Notes: generated by a model from the sequence alone, not told the origin. 64,000 nucleotides of DNA from Paenibacillus sp. FSL R5-0490 (GCF_001956215.1 NZ_MRTQ01000003.1:152383-216382), one strand, 5' to 3'; numbered from the stretch's first letter, positions 8,194-17,797 are shown. Numbers and translations are program-made.

Positions 8194-9771
8194 ATGCCCA
8201 AAAATTTTGAAGAAGAAGTTTTATCCCGCCGCACGTTTGCGATTATTTCCCATCCGGATGCCGGTAAAACGACGCTTACCGAAAAGCTCCTATTGTTCGG
8301 TGGTGCCATTCGTGATGCAGGTACAGTTAAAGGGAAGAAGACAGGCAAATATGCGACAAGTGACTGGATGGAGATTGAGAAGCAGCGTGGAATTTCTGTA
8401 ACCTCCAGTGTGATGCAGTTTGAATATGAGGGAGCGCGTGTAAATATTCTAGACACGCCTGGTCACCAGGATTTCAGTGAAGATACGTATCGCACGCTGA
8501 CAGCCGTTGACAGTGCAGTTATGATCATAGACTCAGCTAAAGGTATCGAGGAGCAGACACTTAAATTATTCAAGGTCTGCCGCATGAGAGGAATTCCGAT
8601 ATTTACTTTTATGAATAAGCTTGACCGTCAGGGGAAAGCACCCCTTGAGCTCCTTGCTGAGTTAGAAGAAGTTATGGGAATTGAATCTTACCCAATGAAC
8701 TGGCCTATTGGGATGGGGAAAGAGTTCCTGGGGATATATGATCGGTTTAATAATCGAATTGAGCAATTCAGAGTAGAGGAAGAGGAACGCTTTATTACCT
8801 TAAATCAGGAAGGTGAAATAGAGGGCAGCCATTCCATTAAGGATTCTGGACTATATGATCAGACGCTTGAAGAGATTATGCTGTTAAATGAAGCAGGCAA
8901 TGAGTTTTCAAGAGAGAGAATTGCAAATGGAGAACTGACACCTGTGTTTTTTGGAAGCGCATTGACCAACTTTGGTGTACAGACTTTCCTTGAGTCTTAC
9001 CTGCAATTTGCACCGCCGCCCCAGCCGAGAAATTCGACTGCAGGGGAAATTGATCCGCTTTCAGAAGAATTTTCTGGATTTATATTTAAAATTCAGGCCA
9101 ATATGAACCCTGCACATCGCGACCGGATTGCATTCTTAAGAATTTGTTCAGGCCAATTTGAGCGGGGCATGGCTGTGAACATACCAAGAATAGGCAAGTC
9201 CATTAAGCTTGCGCAGTCAACTCAATTCATGGCTGATGACAGAAGTACAGTTGATTCTGCAGTCAGCGGAGATATCATCGGAATTTATGATCCGGGAACT
9301 TATCAAATAGGCGATACATTAACAGCCGGAAAAAATAACTTCCAATATGAACGTCTTCCTCAATTTACACCCGAGCTTTTTGTTAAAGTAACAGCAAAAA
9401 ATGTCATGAAGCAAAAACATTTTCATAAAGGCATCCAGCAGCTGGTTCAGGAAGGTGCCATCCAGCTGTTTAAGACAGTCAAAATGGAAGAATACCTCCT
9501 GGGTGCAGTGGGACAGCTTCAGTTTGAAGTTTTTGAACACCGCATGAAAAATGAATATAACACAGAAGTATATATGGAAAGACAAGGCTCCAAGATCGCA
9601 CGCTGGGTAGAAGGCGATGAGGTCAACGAAAACCTTTCCAGCGGAAGAAGTCTCCTGGTTAAAGACCGATACGGCAAAAATGTCTTTCTCTTTGAAAATG
9701 ACTTTGCACTCAGATGGTTCCAGGAAAAAAATCCTGATGTAAAACTATATAATCCGATGGACTCGGAATAA
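8194..9771 (+). CDS. prfC: Peptide chain release factor 3
   Basis: This 525-residue translational GTPase recycles RF1/RF2 from the ribosome after peptide release. The G motifs are intact: G1 SHPDAGKTT (19-27), G3 DTPGHQDF (87-94) and G4 NKLD (141-144). The RF3-specific insert [18 protein letters not shown] forms switch I. The EF-G-like domain II and III follow and end at the normal family length. The ATG follows GTGAGGAA. It is transcribed alone and ended by a hairpin. RF3 is not universal in Bacillaceae. Confidence 0.95.
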   Translation: MPKNFEEEVLSRRTFAIISHPDAGKTTLTEKLLLFGGAIRDAGTVKGKKTGKYATSDWMEIEKQRGISVTSSVMQFEYEGARVNILDTPGHQDFSEDTYRTLTAVDSAVMIIDSAKGIEEQTLKLFKVCRMRGIPIFTFMNKLDRQGKAPLELLAELEEVMGIESYPMNWPIGMGKEFLGIYDRFNNRIEQFRVEEEERFITLNQEGEIEGSHSIKDSGLYDQTLEEIMLLNEAGNEFSRERIANGELTPVFFGSALTNFGVQTFLESYLQFAPPPQPRNSTAGEIDPLSEEFSGFIFKIQANMNPAHRDRIAFLRICSGQFERGMAVNIPRIGKSIKLAQSTQFMADDRSTVDSAVSGDIIGIYDPGTYQIGDTLTAGKNNFQYERLPQFTPELFVKVTAKNVMKQKHFHKGIQQLVQEGAIQLFKTVKMEEYLLGAVGQLQFEVFEHRMKNEYNTEVYMERQGSKIARWVEGDEVNENLSSGRSLLVKDRYGKNVFLFENDFALRWFQEKNPDVKLYNPMDSE

Positions 9772-9777
9772 AGCTGG

Positions 9778-9800
9778 CGGCCCTTTATGGGCCGTTTTAG
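9778..9800 (+). terminator. Terminator after prfC
   Basis: CGGCCC (9778-9783) pairs with GGGCCG (9789-9794) around TTTAT and is followed by TTTT. Confidence 0.75.
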
Positions 9801-9828
9801 CTTTCCATTTTTTCCTTCCTCATTTCTA

Positions 9829-9857
9829 TTGACATATCTATCAATTGATAATATAGT
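9829..9857 (+). promoter_or_regulatory. Promoter of the T-box leader
   Basis: TTGACA (9829-9834) and TATAGT (9852-9857) are separated by 17 bases, nearly the sigma-A consensus. Transcription would start near 9864 and give a leader of about 300 bases before the NhaC-family gene. Confidence 0.8.
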
Positions 9858-9863
9858 ATTAAC

Positions 9864-10127
9864 ACATACACTTTAACGCTAAAAAGCGTTTAAGTTAAAA
9901 AGCGGAAAGTGTAATCTCAATCAAAGATCTTGTCCGCAGAATAAGTAGAGTAATTGCCGGCAGCAAATAGAAACTGGATGGCTGATGAAAATCCAGGCAG
10001 CAATGGTCGAAATACAACTGCATCCAATATGGACAATACTTTTTAAGTGGGTAAGCAGCGTTAGCTTATCAATTAGGGTGGTACCGCGGAGCTCCTTCGT
10101 CCCTATAGGCGAGAGGGCTCTTTTTGT
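9864..10127 (+). ncRNA. T-box leader, tyrosine specifier
   Basis: The T-box signature AGGGTGGTACCGCG lies at 10075-10088. It is followed by a terminator stem from GAGC (10089-10092) to GCTC (10117-10120) and a T run. Stem I is bounded by GTCC/GGAC and GCAG/CTGC pairs. The 5' strand has the AGTA loop motif, and the 3' strand reads GAAATACAAC, which places UAC (10013-10015, tyrosine) followed by A in the specifier position. Uncharged tRNA-Tyr would pair there and with the T-box bulge, favouring readthrough when tyrosine is scarce. The tyrosine call rests on manual stem I alignment. Confidence 0.88.
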
Positions 10128-10165
10128 TTGTATAAAATTACAGGCAAATTTAGGAGGAATACATT

Positions 10166-11545
10166 ATGCATCATGATCAGGCAGCATTAGATTTAAAGCC
10201 CCTGGAGGCACTCATTGTCACGTTCATCATTTTAGGCGGAATCAGTTATTCGATTATTTTTGCCGGGGCAGTTCCCCATATTCCGGTTGTTTTCGCGATA
10301 ATGGGGTTAATAGCTTACGGTTTAATAAGAAAAGTATCTATAACACAGCTGGAAAAGGGGCTTATTGAAGGTGCCCAGTCCGGATTAGGGGCTATTTTCA
10401 TCTTCTTTTTAATCGGGGTGCTGATAAGCAGCTGGATGGCGAGCGGCACGATTCCTACATTTATTTACATGGCTTTGGAAGCTGTTAATGGAAAGTTCTT
10501 TTATGCCATTGTATTTGCGGTATCATCAGTGATCGGCATGAGTATAGGAAGCTCACTTACAACAGCTGCTACATTGGGAGTAGCCTTTATGGGAGTCAGT
10601 TCTGCTTTGGGGCTCTCGGATGCAATTACGGCAGGTGCGGTTATTTCCGGCGCATTTTTTGGAGATAAGATGTCGCCCCTATCCGATACAACCAACCTGG
10701 CATCATCGACAGTGAAAGTGGATTTGTTTGAGCATATCAAGACGATGGCCTGGACAACGATTCCTTCTTTTATCATTTCACTGGCAATCTTTGCTTTCCT
10801 GTCACCATCGGAGGCAGCGTCTGACTTCTCGAAGATTGCCCAGCTGAAAAAAACTTTGCTGGATGAGGGACTGGTGCATTGGTACTCCCTTATTCCGTTT
10901 GCCATTTTGACTATAATGGCCATTAAAAGAGTATCAGCTATTATTACGCTGTCAGCTGGCATCGTATCTGCATTAATATTTGCCGTTATGGTTCAAAGCA
11001 GCTTCAGCTTGGAAAAAGTTTTGACATTGCTGTTTTCGGGATATGCTTCAAATAGCGGTTCAGAAGAAGTTGACGCCCTTTTATCAAGAGGCGGCATGGA
11101 AAGCATGATGTTTTCGATTTCGTTGGTATTGCTCGCGCTTTCTATGGGCGGTTTATTCTTTAAGCTTGGGATCCTTCCAGCTCTTCTGGAAGGGGTCAAG
11201 GGGTTTTTGAATCGGATGTCAGCTCTAGTGGCGGCAGCAGCAGGAACAGCGATTGGGATTAATTTCCTTCTAGGCGAACAGTATCTGTCTATTCTTTTAA
11301 CAGGAAATGCTTTCAGAGAGCCTTTTGAAAAAGCCGGACTGCACCCAAAGAATCTTTCCAGAATTCTTGAAGATGCAGGCACGGTAGTAAACCCATTAGT
11401 TCCATGGAGTGTCTGCGGAGTATTTCTAACAGGTGTTTTAGGTGTAGAAACAACAGCTTATATGCCTTTTGCATTATTCTGTCTGCTCAGTCCTGTAATC
11501 ACCTTAATCTATGGATTTACGGGTTTGAAAATCGAAAAATTATAG
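10166..11545 (+). CDS. NhaC-family transporter under tyrosine T-box control (YheL-like)
   Basis: This 459-residue membrane protein has about 11-12 helices and the NhaC-family features ISGAFFGDKMSPLSDTTNLAS and a C-terminal EDAGTVVNPLVPWSVCG. General annotation would say Na+/H+ antiporter. The T-box upstream with a UAC specifier suggests instead a tyrosine (or tyrosine precursor) importer driven by ion exchange, as proposed for YheL-type members. The ATG at 10166 follows TTAGGAGGAATAC. It is a single-gene transcript ended by a hairpin. The transport substrate is inferred from regulation only. Confidence 0.85.
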   Translation: MHHDQAALDLKPLEALIVTFIILGGISYSIIFAGAVPHIPVVFAIMGLIAYGLIRKVSITQLEKGLIEGAQSGLGAIFIFFLIGVLISSWMASGTIPTFIYMALEAVNGKFFYAIVFAVSSVIGMSIGSSLTTAATLGVAFMGVSSALGLSDAITAGAVISGAFFGDKMSPLSDTTNLASSTVKVDLFEHIKTMAWTTIPSFIISLAIFAFLSPSEAASDFSKIAQLKKTLLDEGLVHWYSLIPFAILTIMAIKRVSAIITLSAGIVSALIFAVMVQSSFSLEKVLTLLFSGYASNSGSEEVDALLSRGGMESMMFSISLVLLALSMGGLFFKLGILPALLEGVKGFLNRMSALVAAAAGTAIGINFLLGEQYLSILLTGNAFREPFEKAGLHPKNLSRILEDAGTVVNPLVPWSVCGVFLTGVLGVETTAYMPFALFCLLSPVITLIYGFTGLKIEKL

Positions 11546-11549
11546 AGGA

Positions 11550-11576
11550 AAGCAGCTGCATAGGCTGCTTTTTTCT
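11550..11576 (+). terminator. Terminator after the T-box transporter gene
   Basis: AAGCAGC (11550-11556) pairs with GCTGCTT (11564-11570) and runs into TTTTTT. Confidence 0.8.
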
Positions 11577-11624
11577 GTGGATAAAGAGCTGCTGTAATTT
11601 TTCTATTGACAGCACACTGATTGC

Positions 11625-11653
11625 TTGCATCGCATTAGTTGCTTTAATATAGT
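11625..11653 (+). promoter_or_regulatory. Candidate promoter of the RND exporter gene
   Basis: TTGCAT (11625-11630) and TATAGT (11648-11653) are spaced by 17 bases, about 70 bases before the GTG start. Confidence 0.5.
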
Positions 11654-11725
11654 TAAAATGTGTTAATTTCTACATGATATCGATCACAAGATTATCTCAT
11701 CCAGTCTTTGAAAGGAGCAGAATGT

Positions 11726-14700
11726 GTGCGAATAAGCGATTTTTCAATCAAAAGGCCAATTTTTACATTGGTTACGATGTTCTTAGTGCTTATTTTAGGA
11801 GTAGTCTCCCTCTTAAATATTCCATTAAAACTCATACCAGATCTTAATCCTCCTGTTGGAGTAGTAGTCACTTCGTATCCTGGAGCAAGTCCCGATGAAG
11901 TGGTGGAAAAAGTAACAAAGCCGCTTGAAGAAAATCTGGCAACGCTGCCGGGGATCAAGACCTTGACCTCTACCTCACAGGAGAGCGCAAACTTCATTTT
12001 GATGCAATTTTCCTGGACTACAGATATTGATGAAATACAAAGTGAGGTCATTCAAAGACTGGATCAGACACAGCTTCCTGATGAAGCTGATAATCCGCGA
12101 TTTATGAAGTTTGACCCTGCTCAGTTTCCGATTATTCAATTATCTCTCAGTGCAGATGAGGAGCCTGAAGCATTAAGAAAGCTTGCTGAAGAACTGAACC
12201 TCGAGCTGTCTAAAGTTGAAGGAGTAGCAAGCGTAAATCTCTCAGGAACTGCGATTAAGGAAGTAAGAGTGGAACTGGACCAGGAAAAGCTGAGAGATTT
12301 CAAACTTAGCCAGGCGGATGTTGTGGATGTAATTGAATCCAATAATATATCAATGCCGGGTGATCCTGTCTTGACTGAGGGAAAAGAGCTGACAACCAGA
12401 ATTATCAGCTCCATTGATTCCCTGGATACACTGAAAAAACTTACGGTAACTGCAGACCCCGCAACAGGGAATAAAGTAAGCCTGGATGATATTTCAGAGG
12501 TTCAGCTGGCCAGCCAGGATGATCGCACCATCACGCGCACAAACCAGGCTCCATCTGTCTTACTGAGTGTTCTGCAGCAGTCCGATGCCAATACGGCAGA
12601 GGTTTCAGACCAATTTATTAAGCAATTGGATAATCTTCTTGAAAAGGAACAGTTTGAAAATATTGAATCAGAAATACTTTTCGACCAGGGGGATTACATA
12701 AGTCTTGCAATAGGAAATATCTCAAATTCACTGATTCTCGGCGGTATTTTTGCGATGATTGTGCTGTTTTTCTTTTTGAAAAATGTCAAAAGTCCGCTCA
12801 TCATTGGAATCTCTATTCCTTATTCAGTTATTTTCACGTTTGTGTTAATGTATTTTTCCGATTTCACCTTAAATATTATGACTCTTGGCGGATTGGCACT
12901 TGGAATAGGCATGCTGGTGGATAATTCCATCGTGGTTATTGAGAATATTTACCGCCACTTATCAATGGGGAAAGATCCGAAAACGGCGGCAAGTGCTGGG
13001 GCAAAAGAAGTAGGAGGTGCAATTACGGCTTCCACCCTGACGACAGTTGCCGTTTTCCTCCCAGTAGTATTTATAACTGGAATAATCGGTGAATTGTTTA
13101 AGGAGTTTGCCCTGACCATTTCCTTTAGTTTATTTGCATCTCTGGTTGTTGCCCTGACAATAGTGCCAATGCTAGCGAGCAGGCTGCTGAAGTCTCCAAG
13201 AACAAACACGGAGGCAAAAAGGCAGGAAACAGGTTTAATGAGATCACTTGAAAAATCAATCAAGTGGTCTTTGCGGAATCGAGCAGCGGTAATCGCTATT
13301 ACCATGCTGTTATTGGCAGCGGGCAGCTTTGGATTGACCACAGTAGGCACACAATTTCTGCCAAATGCAGATGAAGGCTTTTTTACGGTGCGTATGGAGC
13401 TTGAGAACGGTACTGCACTTTCAGAAACAGAAAAGGTTGTATCGGCTTTAGAGGAAGAATTAAAGGATGAAGAAGAAGTTGATACCTTTGTCAGTCTAAT
13501 CGGCACTACACAGGAAGGGTCCTTCCGGGGCTCGAAAAATGCCAATATCGCTGAATTGTATATCAAAATGAAAGAGCTGGATCAGCGGGAAAGGTCTACT
13601 TTTGAATTTGTCGATGAGGTGAAAAAGGATCTGGAAAGTGCTGCTTCAAAGGTTAATGAAACTGCAGAACTCTCTTTTAATACACAGTCGACAGCAGGTA
13701 CATCGCCGAATACACTGACCTTTAGTGTGAGGGACACAGATCCCAGCCGTTTAAAGGAAAATGTTGATAAAATCTATAATGCTTTGAAAGACCTTGAGGA
13801 CGTAACCGAATTGTCAACTGATCTCCTGGATACCGTTGAGGAAATTCAGATTACTGTGGACCGTGAAAAGGCTCTTGAAGAGGGTCTGGCTCCCGCCCAG
13901 GTAGCCATGGCAGTAAATGATGTAACCCGGGGCAATCGTGCTACACAAATGATAGACGATGAATCAAATATATATGGCGTTTTTGTTGAGTACGATCGGA
14001 AAGTCACACAGGATATAGAGAATTTGAAGAAATTGCTTATTAAAAAGCCTGATGGCAATTATGCCGCTCTGAGTGATGTAGCTAATATTGAGCGAGGAGA
14101 AGGACCGGTAAATATTCAGCGCATTAATCAGCAGGATGCTGTCCAATTTACATTAAAGTACAAATCTTCTACAAACATGGGTGCCATGTCAAAAGAAGTG
14201 GATAAAGAAATTGCCGATCTGAAATTGCCGGATGAAACAGAAATCGTTTTTAGCGGTGACAGAGAATTGCTGGAATCATCCATTGATGACCTGATTCTGG
14301 CATTTGTACTGGCAATCGTGTTTATTTATCTTGTCATGGCAGCTCAATTTGAGTCGCTTAAGTATCCGCTGGTTATCATGTTTACTGTGCCGCTCATGGT
14401 TATAGGCGTGGCAATTGCTCTTACCGTAACCCAAACACCTATTAGTTTAACAGCCATAATCGGGATTATTGTGCTTGCAGGAATTGTAGTGAATAATGCA
14501 ATAGTCATTGTCGATTATATTAACCAAAAGAAAGAGCAGGGTCTTAAGAGCTACGATGCCATAATTATTTCAGTTAAGGACCGTGCAAGGCCAATATTCA
14601 TGACGGCCTTAACTACTATACTTGGCTTAGTGCCTTTAGCACTTGGCATTGGAGAAGGAACAGAAATTAACCAGCCCATGGGTATTACTCTTATTGGCGG

Positions 14701-14983
14701 GCTGATCAGCAGTACGTTCCTGACACTATTTGTCATACCAGTTGTATATAGCTTTTTTGACAAGGATACACGGCGATTAAATAAAATGTATGCAACACCG
14801 GATGGACACTTAGTACCGGCTTACCTGCTTGAAGAAAAAGTGGACAAAAACTGGAATCACGATAATGACGAAGACAAAAAACAGCTTCAATCCTCTGATG
14901 CCAAATTCTACAGCAGAGATGATATGGCAGCCATGCTGGAGGAATTATTAGAAATTGTAAAAAGAGATGACGATGATAAGTAA
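11726..14983 (+). CDS. swrC: RND-family efflux transporter, SwrC/AcrB-like
   Basis: This 1085-residue proton-driven exporter has the duplicated RND plan: one N-terminal helix, a large outer loop, helices 2-6, a second outer loop and helices 8-12. Family motifs include PGASPDEVVEKVTKPLE, GMLVDNSIVVIENIYRH and, in the second half, IGIIVLAGIVVNNAIVIVDYIN. In B. subtilis SwrC exports surfactin and supports swarming. The tail after helix 12 (about residues 1015-1085) is hydrophilic and acidic and ends KRDDDDK. The GTG at 11726 is chosen because AAAGGAG (11711-11717) is 8 bases upstream. No membrane-fusion partner is encoded nearby, as is usual in Bacillus. Confidence 0.9.
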   Translation: MRISDFSIKRPIFTLVTMFLVLILGVVSLLNIPLKLIPDLNPPVGVVVTSYPGASPDEVVEKVTKPLEENLATLPGIKTLTSTSQESANFILMQFSWTTDIDEIQSEVIQRLDQTQLPDEADNPRFMKFDPAQFPIIQLSLSADEEPEALRKLAEELNLELSKVEGVASVNLSGTAIKEVRVELDQEKLRDFKLSQADVVDVIESNNISMPGDPVLTEGKELTTRIISSIDSLDTLKKLTVTADPATGNKVSLDDISEVQLASQDDRTITRTNQAPSVLLSVLQQSDANTAEVSDQFIKQLDNLLEKEQFENIESEILFDQGDYISLAIGNISNSLILGGIFAMIVLFFFLKNVKSPLIIGISIPYSVIFTFVLMYFSDFTLNIMTLGGLALGIGMLVDNSIVVIENIYRHLSMGKDPKTAASAGAKEVGGAITASTLTTVAVFLPVVFITGIIGELFKEFALTISFSLFASLVVALTIVPMLASRLLKSPRTNTEAKRQETGLMRSLEKSIKWSLRNRAAVIAITMLLLAAGSFGLTTVGTQFLPNADEGFFTVRMELENGTALSETEKVVSALEEELKDEEEVDTFVSLIGTTQEGSFRGSKNANIAELYIKMKELDQRERSTFEFVDEVKKDLESAASKVNETAELSFNTQSTAGTSPNTLTFSVRDTDPSRLKENVDKIYNALKDLEDVTELSTDLLDTVEEIQITVDREKALEEGLAPAQVAMAVNDVTRGNRATQMIDDESNIYGVFVEYDRKVTQDIENLKKLLIKKPDGNYAALSDVANIERGEGPVNIQRINQQDAVQFTLKYKSSTNMGAMSKEVDKEIADLKLPDETEIVFSGDRELLESSIDDLILAFVLAIVFIYLVMAAQFESLKYPLVIMFTVPLMVIGVAIALTVTQTPISLTAIIGIIVLAGIVVNNAIVIVDYINQKKEQGLKSYDAIIISVKDRARPIFMTALTTILGLVPLALGIGEGTEINQPMGITLIGGLISSTFLTLFVIPVVYSFFDKDTRRLNKMYATPDGHLVPAYLLEEKVDKNWNHDNDEDKKQLQSSDAKFYSRDDMAAMLEELLEIVKRDDDDK

Positions 14984-15014
14984 AGAAACGGGATGATAAT
15001 TCCTAGATCTGATA

Positions 15015-15047
15015 AAGGCTCCTTTTAATGAAGGAGTCTTATTTTTG
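15015..15047 (+). terminator. Terminator after the RND exporter gene
   Basis: AAGGCTCCTT (15015-15024) pairs with AAGGAGTCTT (15031-15040), one G-U pair, followed by ATTTTT. Confidence 0.75.
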
Positions 15048-15161
15048 CACTGAAGTCTAATTTTTAGATGGTGTTTCAGGAAAATATCTGGAAAATAAAT
15101 TGATAATTGACCAATATTCAGAGCACAATAAAAGTATCGACTTGTAGCTGGTGGTAATGAA

Positions 15162-15638
15162 ATGAAAAAACTCAGTAAACTAGAAGCGGTTTTTTGGAGT
15201 ATTGCATTGCCGGGTTTTAGCCAATTATTGGCGGGGCAGCTGTGGAAGGGGACATTGTTTGTCGTCCTTGAATTTATCATTAATGTATACAGCCATTTTA
15301 ATTCGGCCATCATGTACAGTTTTATGGGCGAAATTGATAAAGCTGTTCATGTCCTTAATTATCAGTGGCTCATGTTTTATCCTTGTCTTTACATGTTTGC
15401 AATGTGGGATGCATACCGCAGTGCTATGCCGGAAAAGGAAGAATTATCATTCCTTCCTTTTGTATTCAGTGCCTATTTTGTCACTGTAGGACTAATGTAC
15501 TCAACAAAACTCAAATTGTTTGGGATTTTTTTGGGGCCGGTCTTTCTTCCTATGATATTTGTTATTCCAGGTGTAGTAACCGGCCTGCTGATCAGGTGGT
15601 TAATTCTGAAATGGAGAAAGCCAACCATTCAAAGTTAG
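15162..15638 (+). CDS. Conserved membrane protein of unknown function
   Basis: This 158-residue protein has about four hydrophobic segments. The start, AVFWSIALPGFSQLLAGQLWKG, resembles the P-G-x-G-Q-L-x-x-G-x-x-x-K-G pattern seen in many small TM2-like and DUF5683-type membrane proteins, but I cannot assign a family with confidence. It also contains an FYPCLYMFAMWDAYR segment with a cytoplasmic-facing charge pattern. GCTGGTGGTAATGAA precedes the ATG, which is a weak ribosome binding site. It has its own terminator and lies between the RND exporter and sigI. No function can be assigned. Confidence 0.75.
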   Translation: MKKLSKLEAVFWSIALPGFSQLLAGQLWKGTLFVVLEFIINVYSHFNSAIMYSFMGEIDKAVHVLNYQWLMFYPCLYMFAMWDAYRSAMPEKEELSFLPFVFSAYFVTVGLMYSTKLKLFGIFLGPVFLPMIFVIPGVVTGLLIRWLILKWRKPTIQS

Positions 15639-15649
15639 TTTTATTGATT

Positions 15650-15703
15650 AAAAAAGCTTTGTCACACTAATTACTTTAGTGGTGCTGAAGCTTTTTTCTT
15701 TTT
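15650..15703 (+). terminator. Terminator after the membrane protein gene
   Basis: A long interrupted stem pairs AAAAAGCTT with AAGCTTTTT and CACT with AGTG and ends in a T-rich run near 15692-15702. Confidence 0.7.
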
Positions 15704-15722
15704 TAAAATATTTTCTTACATT

Positions 15723-15752
15723 ACCCCCACAAATCCCTTCCCTGAATCCGTA
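15723..15752 (+). promoter_or_regulatory. Possible SigI-type autoregulatory promoter
   Basis: ACCCCC (15723-15728) lies 20 bases before CGTA (15749-15752), about 145 bases upstream of sigI. SigI promoters are described as having a C-rich -35 and a CGWA-like -10, and sigI is normally autoregulated. This is a pattern match by eye and the spacing is uncertain. Confidence 0.3.
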
Positions 15753-15895
15753 CAGTTGTAATGAACAAGCGGCCGCTTTTTCATAAGGTGAAATCATATG
15801 AGTTTCAAAAGTGTATTAAAAAGCTTTTAAAGCCCTGCCCAAAATACGGATTGGACGCCGTATGATATAATGTGATTTGAAAAGAGGTGGGGCTA

Positions 15896-16642
15896 TTGCT
15901 GGGTTTATTGTTTATGCCGAAAAAGCGTAAAAAATCGCTCGAAGAAACGGTTAAATTAATACAGCAGGGAAATGCAGCATTGAATAATGAGCTAATAGAG
16001 TCATATAAGCCGTTTATTGCTAAAACAGTATCATCAGTCTGCAAGAGGTATATTCATGAATCTGATGATGAATTTAGCATTGGCCTCATAGCTTTTAATG
16101 AAGCCATTCAAAAGTACAGTCCTGATAAGGGAAGTTCACTCATCAGTTTTTCGGAAGTGCTGATTAAAAGGCGGGTTATTGATTATATCCGTAAGCAATC
16201 CAAATTTCAGAATCTCAGCTTTAATGGAGTCTCTAATCTGGAAGATGATGATACGGCCAGCTCGGCAATAGAAGATGAATTGTCCATTGAAGACTACAGG
16301 AAAAAAACAGATGAAGAACTGAGGAAAGAAGAAATTTTCCAGTTTACGCAGATTCTTCAGGAATTCGGCCTTACCTTCAGTGATTTGATCGAACAATCCC
16401 CAAAACATGCGGATGCTCGAAAAAATGCTATGACTGTAGCCAAAATTCTGGTTGAAAATGAAGAGCTCAAAAGTATTCTTTTTGACAAAAAAAAGCTGCC
16501 AATAAAGCAGCTGGAGGGTTATGTATCTTTAAGCAGAAAAACAATAGAGAGAAATAGAAAATATATAATTGCCATATCACTGATATTAACTGGCGATTAT
16601 GTCTTTTTAAAGGATTATATCAAAGGGGTGTTGGAAACGTGA
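15896..16642 (+). CDS. sigI: RNA polymerase sigma factor SigI
   Basis: SigI is an alternative sigma factor for heat and cell-envelope stress. The protein shows region 2 (GNAALNNELIESYKPFIAKTVSSVCKRYI, then DEFSIGLIAFNEAIQKY and SFSEVLIKRRVIDYIRK). Its C-terminal SigI domain with a helix-turn-helix-like segment (LPIKQLEGYVSLSRKTIERNRKYIIAI) follows. The TTG at 15896 is preferred because GAGGTGG (15884-15890) is about 6 bases upstream; GTG 15887 overlaps that site and ATG 15914 is a later option. Its stop overlaps the rsgI start (GTGA), so the regulator and sigma factor are translationally coupled. Confidence 0.9.
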   Translation: MLGLLFMPKKRKKSLEETVKLIQQGNAALNNELIESYKPFIAKTVSSVCKRYIHESDDEFSIGLIAFNEAIQKYSPDKGSSLISFSEVLIKRRVIDYIRKQSKFQNLSFNGVSNLEDDDTASSAIEDELSIEDYRKKTDEELRKEEIFQFTQILQEFGLTFSDLIEQSPKHADARKNAMTVAKILVENEELKSILFDKKKLPIKQLEGYVSLSRKTIERNRKYIIAISLILTGDYVFLKDYIKGVLET

Positions 16643-17793
16643 AAACAGGTATAATCATGGAAATAAACGAACGTTTTTTAACACTATTAACCCCGGAAGG
16701 AGAATTTCTGCGGGCCCGAAAACAAGATCAGGCATACGCAATAGGCCAGGAAATTGCATTCTTCCCAATAGAACTGAAAAACGGAAAGTTGTCGCGTCCT
16801 CTATCTATTTTTAGATTATCCAGAGGAAAAGGATTAATGGCAGCAGCATTTGCGATGATGCTCGCAATCGTGTCTTTTCTGCCGTTTTTGCAAAACGACG
16901 AAGTGTACGCTTATATGTCAATAGACGTCAATCCGAGTATTGAATTAGGGGTCAATCAGGAATATCAGGTAGTAGAACTCATTCCTTATAATGAAGAAGG
17001 AAAACTTATTATCCAGAACATCGAGAACTGGAAAAAGAACAGCATTCATGAAGTGGCTGACAAAATTCTCCTTCAGATAAAGAAGCAGGGCTATTTTAAG
17101 GAAAATAAAGAGGTAGTCATTGCTGCAGTGTATACAGAACAGAATAAAGAAGCGGATGAGCACATTCAGAAAGAGTTAGCAGATATAAAACAAGCGGCAC
17201 AAAAAGAGCAGCTTGAGGTAACTTTACTGGAAGCAAGTGAAGAGGAAAGAGAAGCAGCTATTGATAAAGGGCTGTCAGCCGGAGTATACAAGGAAAGTAA
17301 ATTAAAGGCTGAAGATGACAGGAAGGAAAATTCTGAACCTGTAAATCCGAATAAACAGTCAGATAAAGAAACACAACCTCCGCAAAAACCTGCAGAAAAT
17401 ACCCAAAGCCAATTAAAAAAGCAGGGAAATAAAGGAGTTAATAAAGAAAAACCTGCTGTTCCGGGGCAATTAAAGAAATCTGAGAACCAGCAAACACAGC
17501 AGAATAACAGCGGGAAAAACAATGGAAATAATCAAGAAAAAAGACACGATCATAAAGGAAAAAAAGATCAGGGAAATAAGGTAAAAGTCCAAAAACATCC
17601 GAATCATCCAAGCGAAAAAAAAAATAACAAGGGTAATGAAAACAGAAATAACCCCGAGAGAAGTTCCAAAGAAAGTGATAATGAGAAAAACAGAGGCTGG
17701 AAAGGTCATGAGAAAAACCAGAAGAATAGTGACAATCCCAATAAAGGCAGCGGAAACAATCAAGGGAAGCATGATGATAGAGGAAAACGATAA
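16639..17793 (+). CDS. rsgI: Anti-sigma-I factor RsgI
   Basis: This 384-residue membrane protein holds SigI inactive. The N-terminal cytoplasmic domain (1-60) begins MKTGIIMEINERFLTLLTPEG, the RsgI N-terminal signature. A single helix spans about residues 65-85. The outer domain begins YAYMSIDVNPSIEL; the Asn98-Pro99 bond matches the autoproteolysis site reported for RsgI-type proteins. From about residue 230 to the end the chain is a Lys/Asn/Gln/Gly-rich disordered tail, probably reaching into the cell wall. The GTG start overlaps the sigI stop by four bases. Confidence 0.92.
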   Translation: MKTGIIMEINERFLTLLTPEGEFLRARKQDQAYAIGQEIAFFPIELKNGKLSRPLSIFRLSRGKGLMAAAFAMMLAIVSFLPFLQNDEVYAYMSIDVNPSIELGVNQEYQVVELIPYNEEGKLIIQNIENWKKNSIHEVADKILLQIKKQGYFKENKEVVIAAVYTEQNKEADEHIQKELADIKQAAQKEQLEVTLLEASEEEREAAIDKGLSAGVYKESKLKAEDDRKENSEPVNPNKQSDKETQPPQKPAENTQSQLKKQGNKGVNKEKPAVPGQLKKSENQQTQQNNSGKNNGNNQEKRHDHKGKKDQGNKVKVQKHPNHPSEKKNNKGNENRNNPERSSKESDNEKNRGWKGHEKNQKNSDNPNKGSGNNQGKHDDRGKR

Positions 17794-17797
17794 AATC

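Noticed and set aside
9985..10176. 63-residue open frame upstream of the NhaC-family gene
   Set aside because: It lies wholly inside the T-box leader and overlaps the terminator stem; no ribosome binding site.
12949..13566. 205-residue minus-strand frame inside the RND exporter gene
   Set aside because: It is antisense to a clearly conserved gene, has no start signal, and its composition follows the codon bias of the plus strand.
17330..17790. Low-complexity Lys/Asn/Gln region in rsgI as a tandem repeat
   Set aside because: Composition is biased but no period or repeated unit could be aligned; it is a disordered tail.
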